A stretch of 64,000 bases of DNA, taken from positions 496,001-560,000 of the forward strand of contig NZ_JPOO01000003.1 of the NCBI RefSeq assembly GCF_000733925.1, in the 5' to 3' direction. Both the position numbers and the translations under genes were made by a program. The first letter of the stretch is position 1; each line of letters opens with the position of its first letter. This DNA is from Arenibacter algicola. GTDB lineage: Bacteria; Bacteroidota; Bacteroidia; Flavobacteriales; Flavobacteriaceae. Shown piece after piece: positions 44,097 to 52,348 of the stretch. Under the pieces are notes generated by a model, which saw only the letters and a list, made by a program, of their open reading frames with translations, was not told the origin of the DNA and did not search any database.

Positions 44097-45224
44097 ATGC
44101 CGTTAAATTATAATGATATAAAGGAAGTAACGATAAAAGGCAGATACGTTACCCATAAGGACATTGACCCATTTCTAAATAATGTAGCCAAAGATTTTAC
44201 AATCCAAACCGAGGGATTATCGGTGGAAGAACTGGCTATAAAAAGTATTGTTCTAGGTAAGGGGGAACTGAAAATTTTGATGTGGTCCCAAATGCACGGA
44301 AACGAATCCACTACTACAAAAGCTGTTTTGGATCTAATAAATTATTTAAAATTGGATTCAGATCTAGCCACTACCATTTTAAAAAACTGTACCCTTAAAA
44401 TTGTTCCCATATTAAATCCGGATGGTGCCATGGCCTACACTAGGGTCAATGCCAACGGAGTGGATTTAAACCGGGATGCCCAGGATAGAACCCAGCCGGA
44501 AAGTATAGTGTTAAGAAGAATATATGAGGATTTTAAACCCAACTATTGTTTTAACCTACACGACCAACGCACTATTTTTAATGTAGGAAATACTCCGAAA
44601 CCCGCAACGGTTTCTTTTTTGGCACCTGCCCATGACCCCGAACGCAGTATTTCCAAAACTAGGGGGATTAGCATGCAATTGATTGTAGCCATGAACCAAG
44701 AACTGCAAAAGTTTATTCCCGGTCAAGTGGGAAGATATGATGATGGGTTTAATAGTAATTGTGTTGGCGATACATTTCAAATGTTGAATATTCCTACCAT
44801 ATTATTTGAGTCGGGTCATTTTCCTGGAGATTACGACAGGGAAGTAACAAGGAAATATATTTTTACTGCCATGCTCAAGGCCATTGAGGTAATTTCAAAG
44901 GGAACCATTGACCAATATAATAGGGATTCCTATTTTGATATTCCTGACAACAACAAGTTATTTTTTGATGTTCTAATAAAGAATATCCACATTCTTGAAC
45001 CCAAGCATGAGCAGGGCAGTAGTGCTGCTATCCAATTTGTAGAAACTTTAGTAAATGGGAAGATTGAATTCATAGGTAAATTGGAAGAAATAGGGAATTT
45101 ACAAGGCAAATTTGGCCATAAAACGTATAATTGCTTATATGCTAAGGACTTAAAGGAACTTAAAAACAATCCCGACCTGGCGGACCTACTCCGCAATACT
45201 GGAATATTTTTTCAAAAAATCTAA
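44097..45224 (+). CDS. M14 family zinc carboxypeptidase-like protein
   Basis: A 375-residue cytoplasmic M14 metallopeptidase. The zinc ligands lie in SQMHGNEST and in FNLHDQRT; the substrate residues are near NPDGAMAYTRVNANGVDLNRD; the catalytic Glu is likely in ILFESGHFPGD. An upstream TTG at 44052 is in frame, but it lies before the predicted transcription start (~44072), so I choose the ATG at 44097. No signal peptide. The last ~90 residues are a separate small domain. Downstream lies an Lrp-type regulator, fitting peptide or amino-acid use. Confidence 0.9.
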   Translation: MPLNYNDIKEVTIKGRYVTHKDIDPFLNNVAKDFTIQTEGLSVEELAIKSIVLGKGELKILMWSQMHGNESTTTKAVLDLINYLKLDSDLATTILKNCTLKIVPILNPDGAMAYTRVNANGVDLNRDAQDRTQPESIVLRRIYEDFKPNYCFNLHDQRTIFNVGNTPKPATVSFLAPAHDPERSISKTRGISMQLIVAMNQELQKFIPGQVGRYDDGFNSNCVGDTFQMLNIPTILFESGHFPGDYDREVTRKYIFTAMLKAIEVISKGTIDQYNRDSYFDIPDNNKLFFDVLIKNIHILEPKHEQGSSAAIQFVETLVNGKIEFIGKLEEIGNLQGKFGHKTYNCLYAKDLKELKNNPDLADLLRNTGIFFQKI

Positions 45225-45283
45225 AAAAGTTACGGTTTTCATAAAAAAATGATGTATTCATTACATTTAATTCTATAATTTAT

Positions 45284-45291
45284 TATTTTTG
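45284..45291 (+). promoter_or_regulatory. -7 box of the Lrp-type regulator gene
   Basis: TATTTTTG at 45284-45291, 18 bases before the ATG, in the 85-base gap after the peptidase gene. The -33 region has no clear TTTG. Confidence 0.55.
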
Positions 45292-45309
45292 CATTTAAAT
45301 TAAACACTA

Positions 45310-45789
45310 ATGGGTAAAGTAAAATTAGACGAAATAGACCACCAAATTCTGGACATGTTAATCGACAATACCAGAACACCATTTACCGATATAGCAAAAA
45401 AGCTTCTGATTTCCGCAGGAACTGTTCATGTTCGTGTAAAGAAAATGGAGGAAGCAGGCATTATCAAAGGATCATCCCTAACATTGGATTATGTTAAACT
45501 TGGATACGCCTTTATAGCCTATGTTGGTATCTTTTTGGAAAAAACGCATCAGACCAAGTTTGTGTTGGAGCGATTAAATCAAATTCCAAATGTTACTGTT
45601 GCCCATATTACTACAGGGAAATTCAATATTTTCTGTAAAATACGAGCCAAGGATACCAATCATGCCAAAAATATTATTTTTAAAATAGATGATATTGATG
45701 GTATAGATAGAACAGAGACCATGATTTCATTGGAAGAAAGCATCAACGACAAAAAACGTCTAATGCACACGATCTTCAACGAAATGTAA
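45310..45789 (+). CDS. Lrp/AsnC family transcriptional regulator
   Basis: A 159-residue regulator. Residues ~5-60 form the AsnC-type winged helix (DEIDHQILDMLIDNTRTPF; LISAGTVHVRVKKMEEAGII). Residues ~65-150 are the RAM ligand-binding domain (GYAFIAYVGIFLEK; VTVAHITTGKFNIFCKI). Such proteins sense amino acids. It follows the M14 peptidase with its own promoter and is closed by a terminator. Targets are unknown. Confidence 0.95.
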   Translation: MGKVKLDEIDHQILDMLIDNTRTPFTDIAKKLLISAGTVHVRVKKMEEAGIIKGSSLTLDYVKLGYAFIAYVGIFLEKTHQTKFVLERLNQIPNVTVAHITTGKFNIFCKIRAKDTNHAKNIIFKIDDIDGIDRTETMISLEESINDKKRLMHTIFNEM

Positions 45790-45816
45790 TTGTTTTAGAA
45801 GACAAAAAATGTAATT

Positions 45817-45853
45817 AATCCCAAGCAGTTTTTGTTTGGGATTTATTGTTTTT
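45817..45853 (+). terminator. terminator after the Lrp-type regulator gene
   Basis: AATCCCAA (45817-45824) and TTGGGATT (45836-45843), a perfect 8-bp stem with an 11-base loop, followed by TATTGTTTTT. The same stem words occur in the ychF terminator. Confidence 0.85.
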
Positions 45854-45912
45854 AAGCAGGTTGGGATATAAAAGGCATATTTTGCCCAGAGCAATCTTTT
45901 AATATTTACAAA

Positions 45913-46434
45913 ATGAAAAAATCCAATTTACCCAAAGAAGCGTACGATCAGTTTTATGGAACTTATTTATCCGTATTGGACGATAGCGAATTAAAGGTCT
46001 TATTGGTCAATGATAAAACTGGGTTTACCAAGTTTATTGAAAATATTCCAGAAGAAAAATTACATACTTCCTACGAACTAGGCAAGTGGACAATAGCGGA
46101 AGTAATTTTGCATATTATCGATGCTGAGCGCGTCTTTCAATATAGGGCCCTGCGGTTTTTACGAAATGACAAAACACCTTTGCCGGGTTTTGACCAGGAC
46201 TTGTTTGTTAAACATTCCAATGCCAGTACCAGGGACAAGGAAAGTCTAATTGCAGAATTTAAAGCGGTAAGGGAGGCATCCATCACCCTTTTCCATAATT
46301 TGGACCATGAAGATCTTGCCCGTAGTGGAATAGCCAGTAATATTGAATGGACCGTGGGAACTCTGGGGTTTGTAATCTGTGGTCATCTAAAACACCATCA
46401 ACAGATTATTACCTATAAATATCTGCAGGCTTAA
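45913..46434 (+). CDS. DinB family protein
   Basis: A 173-residue four-helix-bundle protein of the DinB/YfiT type. The metal-binding His triad is suggested by LHIIDAERVFQ, LFHNLDHEDL and GHLKHHQQI. Members include thiol-dependent transferases and proteins of unknown activity. Its stop codon overlaps, tail to tail, that of the small minus-strand gene by four bases. Confidence 0.9.
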   Translation: MKKSNLPKEAYDQFYGTYLSVLDDSELKVLLVNDKTGFTKFIENIPEEKLHTSYELGKWTIAEVILHIIDAERVFQYRALRFLRNDKTPLPGFDQDLFVKHSNASTRDKESLIAEFKAVREASITLFHNLDHEDLARSGIASNIEWTVGTLGFVICGHLKHHQQIITYKYLQA

Positions 46435-46757
46435 TCAAATTTGGATTCCTCTTCTTCGTGGTTTAATTCCAGCTCCATTTCACCTGAAGGAGATTCGAAA
46501 GTTTCGGATTCGGGCCGATTATCCAATTCCTTTTCTATATTATCCTCAAAATTTGAAATAAAATTGGCCAAACTTTTGCTGATCTTTACGAGATAAATGG
46601 TATCCTCTGTTTTAACTTCCACGGCTTCAATAATTTCTCCATGGACGTTCTTAAACATAATAATATCCTCATCGCCATAGCCATATGGATACATTTCTAT
46701 TAGGCGTGCAGCCACTTCATGACTCAGTTTTTTGTAATCTACAAGTTTACGTAACAT
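46431..46757 (-). CDS. small acidic protein of unknown function
   Basis: A 108-residue soluble protein. The first ~75 residues have a conserved look (LRKLVDYKKLSHEVAARLIE; YGDEDIIMFKNVHGEIIEAVEV); the tail is strongly acidic (EMELELNHEEEESKFD). I know it only as an unnamed flavobacterial family. It lies upstream of... no tightly spaced gene: aroB on the same strand starts 1.2 kb away and ends 117 bases before it. It converges with the DinB gene. Confidence 0.75.
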   Translation of the reverse strand: MLRKLVDYKKLSHEVAARLIEMYPYGYGDEDIIMFKNVHGEIIEAVEVKTEDTIYLVKISKSLANFISNFEDNIEKELDNRPESETFESPSGEMELELNHEEEESKFD

Positions 46758-46874
46758 AGCAGGTGGTTTATTCCCAAAAAAATAAGGGCGGTTATTACAC
46801 TACCTAAACTATATAATTTTATGAATCAACCCTATAAAGAGTTGTAAAAGCGGCAATTATAGTATATGTATCCT

Positions 46875-47936
46875 TTATTCCGCGTAGTAAACAAAAGCTT
46901 CTTCCAATAAATCCGGGGTTACTTTTATGTCTATCACCGGTTCACCTATTTTTTTTAATAAAACAAAATTGATATTACCATGAGAGTTTTTCTTATCAAA
47001 TTTCAATAAGGTAAGAATGGTGTCGATATCCTTTGTTTCAAATTCTACCTTTTTGTACCTCCCAAGAAAGGTGGCCTTAATATCCTCCAAAGCACTCTTT
47101 CCAAGCCCTGTCAGCTTATAGGATAGATAACCTTCCAGTATCATTCCAACGGCAATGGCTTCGCCATGCAATAGTAGCTCGTGTTCTTTGCTTTCCAAGA
47201 AATAGGATTCTACGGCGTGTCCCAAGGTATGTCCGTAATTCAGGATCTTTCTTAGATGCTGTTCCGTGGGGTCCTGTTGTACCACTTCATTTTTTATGGC
47301 CACCGATCTAAGGATATATTCATCCAAATTATCAAAACCAGCAAGGCCTTTTAAGGTTTCCCAATAGGCGGCATCGCTAATAAGACCATGCTTAAGCATT
47401 TCGGCAAAACCACTGTTCAATTGTCTTTGATCCAAAGTATTCAGAAAGTCGGTATCCACCACCACTATTTGGGGTTGATTAATAACCCCTACCTGATTCT
47501 TTAAGGGACCAAGATCCACACCGGTTTTTCCCCCAACGGAGGCATCCACCATAGACAAGAGGGTAGTGGGTACATTTATAAATTCTATACCCCGTTTAAA
47601 ACAGGAAGCCACAAAGCCTCCAAGATCTGTAACTACACCGCCACCAAGGTTTATCATTGCACTTTTTCGGTCCGCATCCAATTCGGACAAAACTTCCCAG
47701 ACCTGTGTACAGGTGGCTATGTTTTTATTGATTTCTCCCTCTTCTATTTCAATAATCTCAAAATCATATTCCCCTTCAATTTTCGACATAAAAATTGGCA
47801 GACAGCAATTATGGGTATTTTCATCTACCAAAATAAATATTTTGGAATAATTGGATTTTGCCAAATGATTATTGAGGGCTACATAGGCCTTTTCATTAAA
47901 ATGAACAGAGTAGGAGGGTGTCGTAATAGAATTCAT
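46875..47936 (-). CDS. aroB: 3-dehydroquinate synthase
   Basis: A 353-residue NAD- and metal-dependent enzyme of the shikimate pathway. The cofactor motif is INLGGGVVTDLGGFVAS; VPTTLLSMVDASVGGKTGVD is the family signature; metal ligands include the Glu of GFAEMLKHG and the His of NYGHTLGHAVE. It diverges from the proline dehydrogenase gene across 92 bases. Length is normal. Confidence 0.97.
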   Translation of the reverse strand: MNSITTPSYSVHFNEKAYVALNNHLAKSNYSKIFILVDENTHNCCLPIFMSKIEGEYDFEIIEIEEGEINKNIATCTQVWEVLSELDADRKSAMINLGGGVVTDLGGFVASCFKRGIEFINVPTTLLSMVDASVGGKTGVDLGPLKNQVGVINQPQIVVVDTDFLNTLDQRQLNSGFAEMLKHGLISDAAYWETLKGLAGFDNLDEYILRSVAIKNEVVQQDPTEQHLRKILNYGHTLGHAVESYFLESKEHELLLHGEAIAVGMILEGYLSYKLTGLGKSALEDIKATFLGRYKKVEFETKDIDTILTLLKFDKKNSHGNINFVLLKKIGEPVIDIKVTPDLLEEAFVYYAE

Positions 47937-47998
47937 TATTGATTTATTTACGGCAAAATAAACATTATTTTATATGATAGGAATATAAAATCTGTACT

Positions 47999-48006
47999 TA
48001 TATTTG
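47999..48006 (+). promoter_or_regulatory. -7 box of the proline dehydrogenase gene
   Basis: TATATTTG at 47999-48006, 22 bases before the ATG, in the divergent gap with aroB. Confidence 0.6.
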
Positions 48007-48028
48007 AATCCTTAATAAATTCATAGGA

Positions 48029-49195
48029 ATGAAGGAAATTTTTGAGGATACGGCAACCGCATTTGCACTTAAAACCGACTCAGAATTAGAAAGGGCATAT
48101 TTTTTATTCAAACTTATAGCCAACGAGCCCCTGGTTAAAATTGGCACTGCCGTAACCAACTTTGCCATAAAAGCGCACCTACCTGTGGAAAAACTTATCC
48201 GGGCCAGTGTTTTTGATCATTTCTGTGGCGGGGTAAACGAAGAAGAGTGTATGGTGGTGGCCGACAAAATGTTCGAAAAGGGGGTAAGCACTATTTTGGA
48301 TTATTCCGTGGAAGGACAGGAAGTTGAGAATCAGCTGGACTCCTGCTACGAAAAAGCCTTGAAAACCTTAGATTTTGTTAAAGAAAATTCAGCTATACCT
48401 TTCATAGTCTTCAAACCAACCGGTTTTGGACGTTTTAAACTTTATCAAAAGATAACGGAAGGCCACAGCCTTAACAAAGATGAAAAAGAAGAATGGCAAC
48501 GCGTTGTAAATAGGTATGACAAGGTCTGTAAAAAAGCCCATGATCTGGAAGTTTCTATTTTGATAGACGGGGAGGAAAGCTGGATGCAAGGAGCAGCAGA
48601 TGAACTGGCGGAAACAATGATGCGGAAATACAACCAAAAGAAGGCTATTGTTTTCAACACCCTACAAACCTATAGGTGGGACCGCCTTGATTATATAAAA
48701 AGACTTCATAAGGATGCCCTAGAAAACAATTATTTTATAGGGATGAAAGTAGTCCGTGGGGCCTATATGGAAAAAGAAAATGACAGGGCCGAGGAAAAAG
48801 GTTATCCATCCCCGATCTGTGAATCCAAAAAAGCAACCGATGAAAATTTTGATAATGTGGTAGCCTATATGGTGAAAAATTTGGACACCATGTCCCTTTT
48901 CGCGGGAACCCATAACGAGATAAGTAGCTACCGGTTGATGGAACAAATGGAGGCCAGTAATATTGAACACAACGACCCTAGAATTTGGTTTGGACAACTA
49001 TATGGAATGAGTGACCATATATCCTTCAATCTAGCGAAAGAAGGATATAATGTAGCCAAATACCTGCCTTTTGGACCGGTGAAGGACGTAATGCCCTATT
49101 TAATACGACGGGCGGAGGAAAATACCTCGGTAGCGGGCCAAACCAGCCGGGAACTCACCTTATTGAAAAAAGAACGGAAGCGAAGAAAAATCTAA
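48029..49195 (+). CDS. proline dehydrogenase
   Basis: A 388-residue FAD-dependent PRODH-domain protein without a fused P5C dehydrogenase. The barrel shows IVFKPTGFGRFKLYQKI, VSILIDGEESWMQ, TLQTYRWDRLDYIKR, MKVVRGAYMEKEND and the closing FGPVKDVMPYLIRRAEEN, all substrate or flavin contacts in the family. It oxidises proline to pyrroline-5-carboxylate at the membrane and feeds electrons to quinone. It ends four bases into the stop of the convergent DUF4258 gene. Confidence 0.95.
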   Translation: MKEIFEDTATAFALKTDSELERAYFLFKLIANEPLVKIGTAVTNFAIKAHLPVEKLIRASVFDHFCGGVNEEECMVVADKMFEKGVSTILDYSVEGQEVENQLDSCYEKALKTLDFVKENSAIPFIVFKPTGFGRFKLYQKITEGHSLNKDEKEEWQRVVNRYDKVCKKAHDLEVSILIDGEESWMQGAADELAETMMRKYNQKKAIVFNTLQTYRWDRLDYIKRLHKDALENNYFIGMKVVRGAYMEKENDRAEEKGYPSPICESKKATDENFDNVVAYMVKNLDTMSLFAGTHNEISSYRLMEQMEASNIEHNDPRIWFGQLYGMSDHISFNLAKEGYNVAKYLPFGPVKDVMPYLIRRAEENTSVAGQTSRELTLLKKERKRRKI

Positions 49196-49572
49196 AAAGC
49201 AACACTTTCTATGACGGCCTTTTCGGAACAGTTTTTCACTTTCAAGATCGCCGATTTATCCTTCACCATACCCTCAATATAATAAGTTTTGCAAGGTTTG
49301 GTCTTGGTTTCACTCATACCAAAATCTACATCACCATTGTATAAAAAACCGTTTATATCGGTACTGTCCAAATCCTTTTGTTGGATTAATTGAACAATGG
49401 CGTCCGAATAGGAAATTTGCTTGGACCTGATATCCTTTAAGGTCCTACAATTTGGGAAATAGCAGAATTCGGTACCGGTTTCCTGCGATTTTTTCTTTAG
49501 AAAAATCGTCAAAAAAACCAAGCCAATAGATAATCCAAAAATAAAGAAGCCCAAACGCTTTAAAAATGCCAT
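49192..49572 (-). CDS. DUF4258-like membrane-anchored protein
   Basis: A 126-residue protein with an N-terminal membrane helix (LGFFIFGLSIGLVFLTIFL) and a small exported domain with conserved Cys residues (EFCYFPNCRTLKDIRSK; KPCKTYYIEG; VKNCSEKAVI). This fits the DUF4258 family as used for flavobacterial proteins next to alanine dehydrogenase. Function unknown. It starts three bases after the alanine-dehydrogenase-like gene ends. Confidence 0.78.
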   Translation of the reverse strand: MAFLKRLGFFIFGLSIGLVFLTIFLKKKSQETGTEFCYFPNCRTLKDIRSKQISYSDAIVQLIQQKDLDSTDINGFLYNGDVDFGMSETKTKPCKTYYIEGMVKDKSAILKVKNCSEKAVIESVAF

Positions 49573-49575
49573 AAA

Positions 49576-50775
49576 TTAAAAAATAAGAAAATTAATATCG
49601 CTGTATGAGAGGTCGAACCACTCTCCAACAGATTTATTGGTCAGGATACCATGGTATAGATATAGACCATTGCGCAGGCCCTTATCAAATCGCAATGCAT
49701 TTTCAAAACCACCATCTTCCCCAATCTTTAGCAAATAAGGAGTAAAAATATTACTAATGGAAATAGAAGCTGTTTTTGGATATCTCGAAGGAATATTGGG
49801 TACTCCGTAATGCAAAACGCCATTCTTAACTTTTATAGGTTTGTCATGGGTTGTTACCTCACTGGATTCAAAACACCCTCCCATATCGATACTCACGTCG
49901 ATAATTACTGCCCCTTTCTTCATTTGCTCCATCATAGTAGTACTTACTACAACAGGTGACCGATCTTTGCCCCGGGTAGCGCCAATGGCCACATCGCAAC
50001 GCTTTAATGCCTTCAATAAATTTTTAGGTTGAATGGTAGAGGTATAAACAGTCTGTCTTAAATTGGTCTGGATACTCCGTAATTTAGTAATGGAATTGTC
50101 AAAAACCTTTACATTGGCACCCAGCCCTATGGCCGATCTGGCAGCAAATTCACCTACAGTGCCCGCTCCTATAATCACAACCTCCACTGGTGGGACACCA
50201 CTAATGTTTCCAAACATAAGGCCATTACCTTTGTTGGTGGCAGCCATAATTTCAGAAGCGATCAATACCGAAGATATCCCCGCTATTTCACTCAATGAGC
50301 GTACCGCCGGATATTTACCATCATCATCCCTAATATATTCAAATGCAATTGCAGTAATCCTTTTTTTGGCCAGTTCCTCAAAATACTTTTTACTTTGGGT
50401 CTTGATCTGCAGGGCTGAAATGATGGTCGATTGTGGGTTGATCAACTGGATCTCCTGTAAGGTAGCAGGCTCAACCTTTAGAATTATTGGACAGGCAAAA
50501 ACTTTCTTGGTATCCCTAGTTATTTCGCCCCCGGCATTGGTATAATCCACATCGGAATAATTGGCACCATCTCCAGCTCCGGATTCAATTAGAATCCTGT
50601 GCCCATTGGCCGTAATTGCATTTACGGCGTCAGGGGTAAGACAAATTCTCTTTTCCTGGTATTGGTTTTCCTTTGGAATCCCAATAAAAAGCTCTCCTTT
50701 TTGTCTTAGGATTTCCAAAGTTTCTTCTTGGGGCAGTAATTGCTGCTTGCTAAACGGTGAGGAATGTTGGCTCAT
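49576..50775 (-). CDS. alanine dehydrogenase / transhydrogenase-alpha family protein
   Basis: A 399-residue NAD(P)-dependent enzyme. Family residues: FIGIPKEN, Arg43 in RICLTP, Lys100 in ILKVEP, nucleotide motif VVIIGAGTVGEFAARSA, and VIIDVSIDMGGCFESS with the catalytic-type Asp. The His of the canonical alanine dehydrogenase segment LHLA is Gln123 here (ALQIK). Bacteroidetes members are usually called alanine dehydrogenase; the missing His makes the substrate less certain. A ~25-residue N-terminal extension (QLLPQEETLEILRQK) is present. It is coupled to the DUF4258 gene. Confidence 0.85.
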   Translation of the reverse strand: MSQHSSPFSKQQLLPQEETLEILRQKGELFIGIPKENQYQEKRICLTPDAVNAITANGHRILIESGAGDGANYSDVDYTNAGGEITRDTKKVFACPIILKVEPATLQEIQLINPQSTIISALQIKTQSKKYFEELAKKRITAIAFEYIRDDDGKYPAVRSLSEIAGISSVLIASEIMAATNKGNGLMFGNISGVPPVEVVIIGAGTVGEFAARSAIGLGANVKVFDNSITKLRSIQTNLRQTVYTSTIQPKNLLKALKRCDVAIGATRGKDRSPVVVSTTMMEQMKKGAVIIDVSIDMGGCFESSEVTTHDKPIKVKNGVLHYGVPNIPSRYPKTASISISNIFTPYLLKIGEDGGFENALRFDKGLRNGLYLYHGILTNKSVGEWFDLSYSDINFLIF

Positions 50776-50832
50776 ATGCTGTAAATCTGTCAGATAAATT
50801 CCGATATGTATCGAAACTATCCAAAATCAAAA

Positions 50833-51399
50833 TTACGATAATTTTTCTTTTGCCATTTCGTCTTTTTGAAGTCGCTCTTTTTCTTTAAGTTCTTTTTCCT
50901 TGTATGCCTTTAATTCCCGGTCCATTGCCTCCAAATCGATGCCAAGAACATGTTTATCGAACAGCTTTAAGCGAATAAAATAAACAAATGGTATTACCAC
51001 TATCATAATTGGCAACAACCAAAATATTTCTACCTCATCTATAAACCGATCTTCATAAATTAAAGAAACAACCTGAAAGACGTACATGGCTATCGGAATC
51101 AACAACACGTGATACCACCAATGTTTACAGGTAAAGAACCATAATACCAAGAGCACCAAGGGCACAAATTTGGCCATAAACAGCCACATAACGGTAATTA
51201 TACTTAACTGATATTTACTTTCATAAGTATAAAAATAAAGGTCCAATGTACTTCCGGAAGGGAAGAACTTGTAAGAATAAAATATTAAGGGCGTCAAGGC
51301 AATGATTACCGCTACAATACTTCCAATTAGAAGACTTCTCGACTTCTTTGTTTTGTTGCTTTGGTCGACTTTGCGGAACGTTTTGAACATATTGGTCAA
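50833..51399 (-). CDS. membrane protein of unknown function with charged C-terminal coil
   Basis: A 188-residue protein. Four hydrophobic helices are seen (~23-48, ~70-95, ~95-118, ~128-145), then a highly charged segment (KAYKEKELKEKERLQKDE) that likely forms a cytoplasmic coiled coil. No named domain is recognised. It lies 57 bases upstream of the alanine-dehydrogenase-like gene on the same strand. Confidence 0.75.
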   Translation of the reverse strand: MTNMFKTFRKVDQSNKTKKSRSLLIGSIVAVIIALTPLIFYSYKFFPSGSTLDLYFYTYESKYQLSIITVMWLFMAKFVPLVLLVLWFFTCKHWWYHVLLIPIAMYVFQVVSLIYEDRFIDEVEIFWLLPIMIVVIPFVYFIRLKLFDKHVLGIDLEAMDRELKAYKEKELKEKERLQKDEMAKEKLS

Positions 51400-51435
51400 G
51401 TGGGTAATTGTTTTACTCTAATTATAACAAAAAAA

Positions 51436-51462
51436 ATGGGCTTCTAGTATACAGAAGCCCAT
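51436..51462 (-). terminator. terminator after the 63-residue lipoprotein gene
   Basis: Perfect 10-bp stem ATGGGCTTCT (51436-51445) / AGAAGCCCAT (51453-51462), loop of seven. In the minus direction a run of T residues follows (A-run at 51430-51436 on the plus strand). Confidence 0.9.
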
Positions 51463-51482
51463 CTAAATATGAAAAGAATGCC

Positions 51483-51674
51483 TTAACCGTTCTTAGGCAC
51501 TTTTACCTTTAAAATATCTATACCGTTCGCCGGCACCTTAATTTTTAATATGTCGATATTTTGTTCGTATAATGAATCGTCTTCTGCAGTGCTGTTAGGG
51601 GTACAGGAAAAACTCAATAATGAAATACATGCCGCAAGTGCAAAGCCTAGTAGGGAAGTTTTTTTAATCTTCAT
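51483..51674 (-). CDS. tiny lipoprotein with duplicated 12-residue unit
   Basis: A 63-residue protein. A lipoprotein signal ends at Cys24 (LLSFSC). The mature part is only 40 residues: a short linker and two near-identical copies of a 12-residue unit, NIDILKIKVPAN and GIDILKVKVPKN, ending in Gly. The strong terminator directly after it and a clean ATG support a real, well-expressed small gene. I do not recognise a family; the alternating hydrophobic/charged pattern suggests beta strands. Confidence 0.75.
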   Translation of the reverse strand: MKIKKTSLLGFALAACISLLSFSCTPNSTAEDDSLYEQNIDILKIKVPANGIDILKVKVPKNG

Positions 51675-51853
51675 GGTTTTTAAATTTTAGGTTCGATAAA
51701 GGGTTTAATTTAAAAACAAAAATAGAAAAATATTTTACCCATCCCGCCGAACATCGATTAATTCATGTATTTTGTCTAAAAAAATTGTCAGTTGAAAAAA
51801 TTTCATTTAACATATTCCGTATTCCTATAATAGAAATCATAAAGCAATTAAAG

Positions 51854-52264
51854 TTATAAAATTGATAGTTGCCTAGTTTTTTCATCCAGAATTTCAATCT
51901 TAATGTTAGTTGCTGTCTGCGGAAGTAAACCTTCAATTTTTTCCGGCCATTCCATAAATATCCATGCATCGGCACTCAGATACTCTTCCAACCCAAGATC
52001 CCAAGCCTCCGATTCGTCATTTAAACGGTAGAAATCAAAATGATACCCCAACAGCTCCCCATTCTCCCTATGATATTCGTTTACGATACCAAAAGTGGGA
52101 CTGCTAGTAGATCCCGCACCATTCAATTCTTTCACCAAGGCTTTGATCAACGTAGTCTTACCGGCCCCCATTTCCCCATAAAAGCAGAGCGTTTTTGAAG
52201 GAAACTTGGTAATCAATTGTTGGGCAACATCAGATATTTGGGAAATGTTATAGGAAATTGTCAT
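51854..52264 (-). CDS. tsaE: tRNA threonylcarbamoyladenosine biosynthesis ATPase TsaE
   Basis: A 136-residue P-loop ATPase with Walker A GEMGAGKTTLIKAL, the family segment SSPTFGIVNEY and the acid-rich FDFYRLNDESEAWDLGLEEYL, and WPEKIEGLLP near the end. It works with TsaB and TsaD to make the t6A modification at tRNA position 37. It follows porX by 84 bases on the same strand, a linkage seen in other Bacteroidetes. Confidence 0.96.
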   Translation of the reverse strand: MTISYNISQISDVAQQLITKFPSKTLCFYGEMGAGKTTLIKALVKELNGAGSTSSPTFGIVNEYHRENGELLGYHFDFYRLNDESEAWDLGLEEYLSADAWIFMEWPEKIEGLLPQTATNIKIEILDEKTRQLSIL

Positions 52265-52348
52265 TTTAAAATATTAAAATTTGCGCAAGATAAATCCTAT
52301 TCCCCATTTATTAAAATAGAAGTTTTATTTGCGTCATTGAAACTACGA

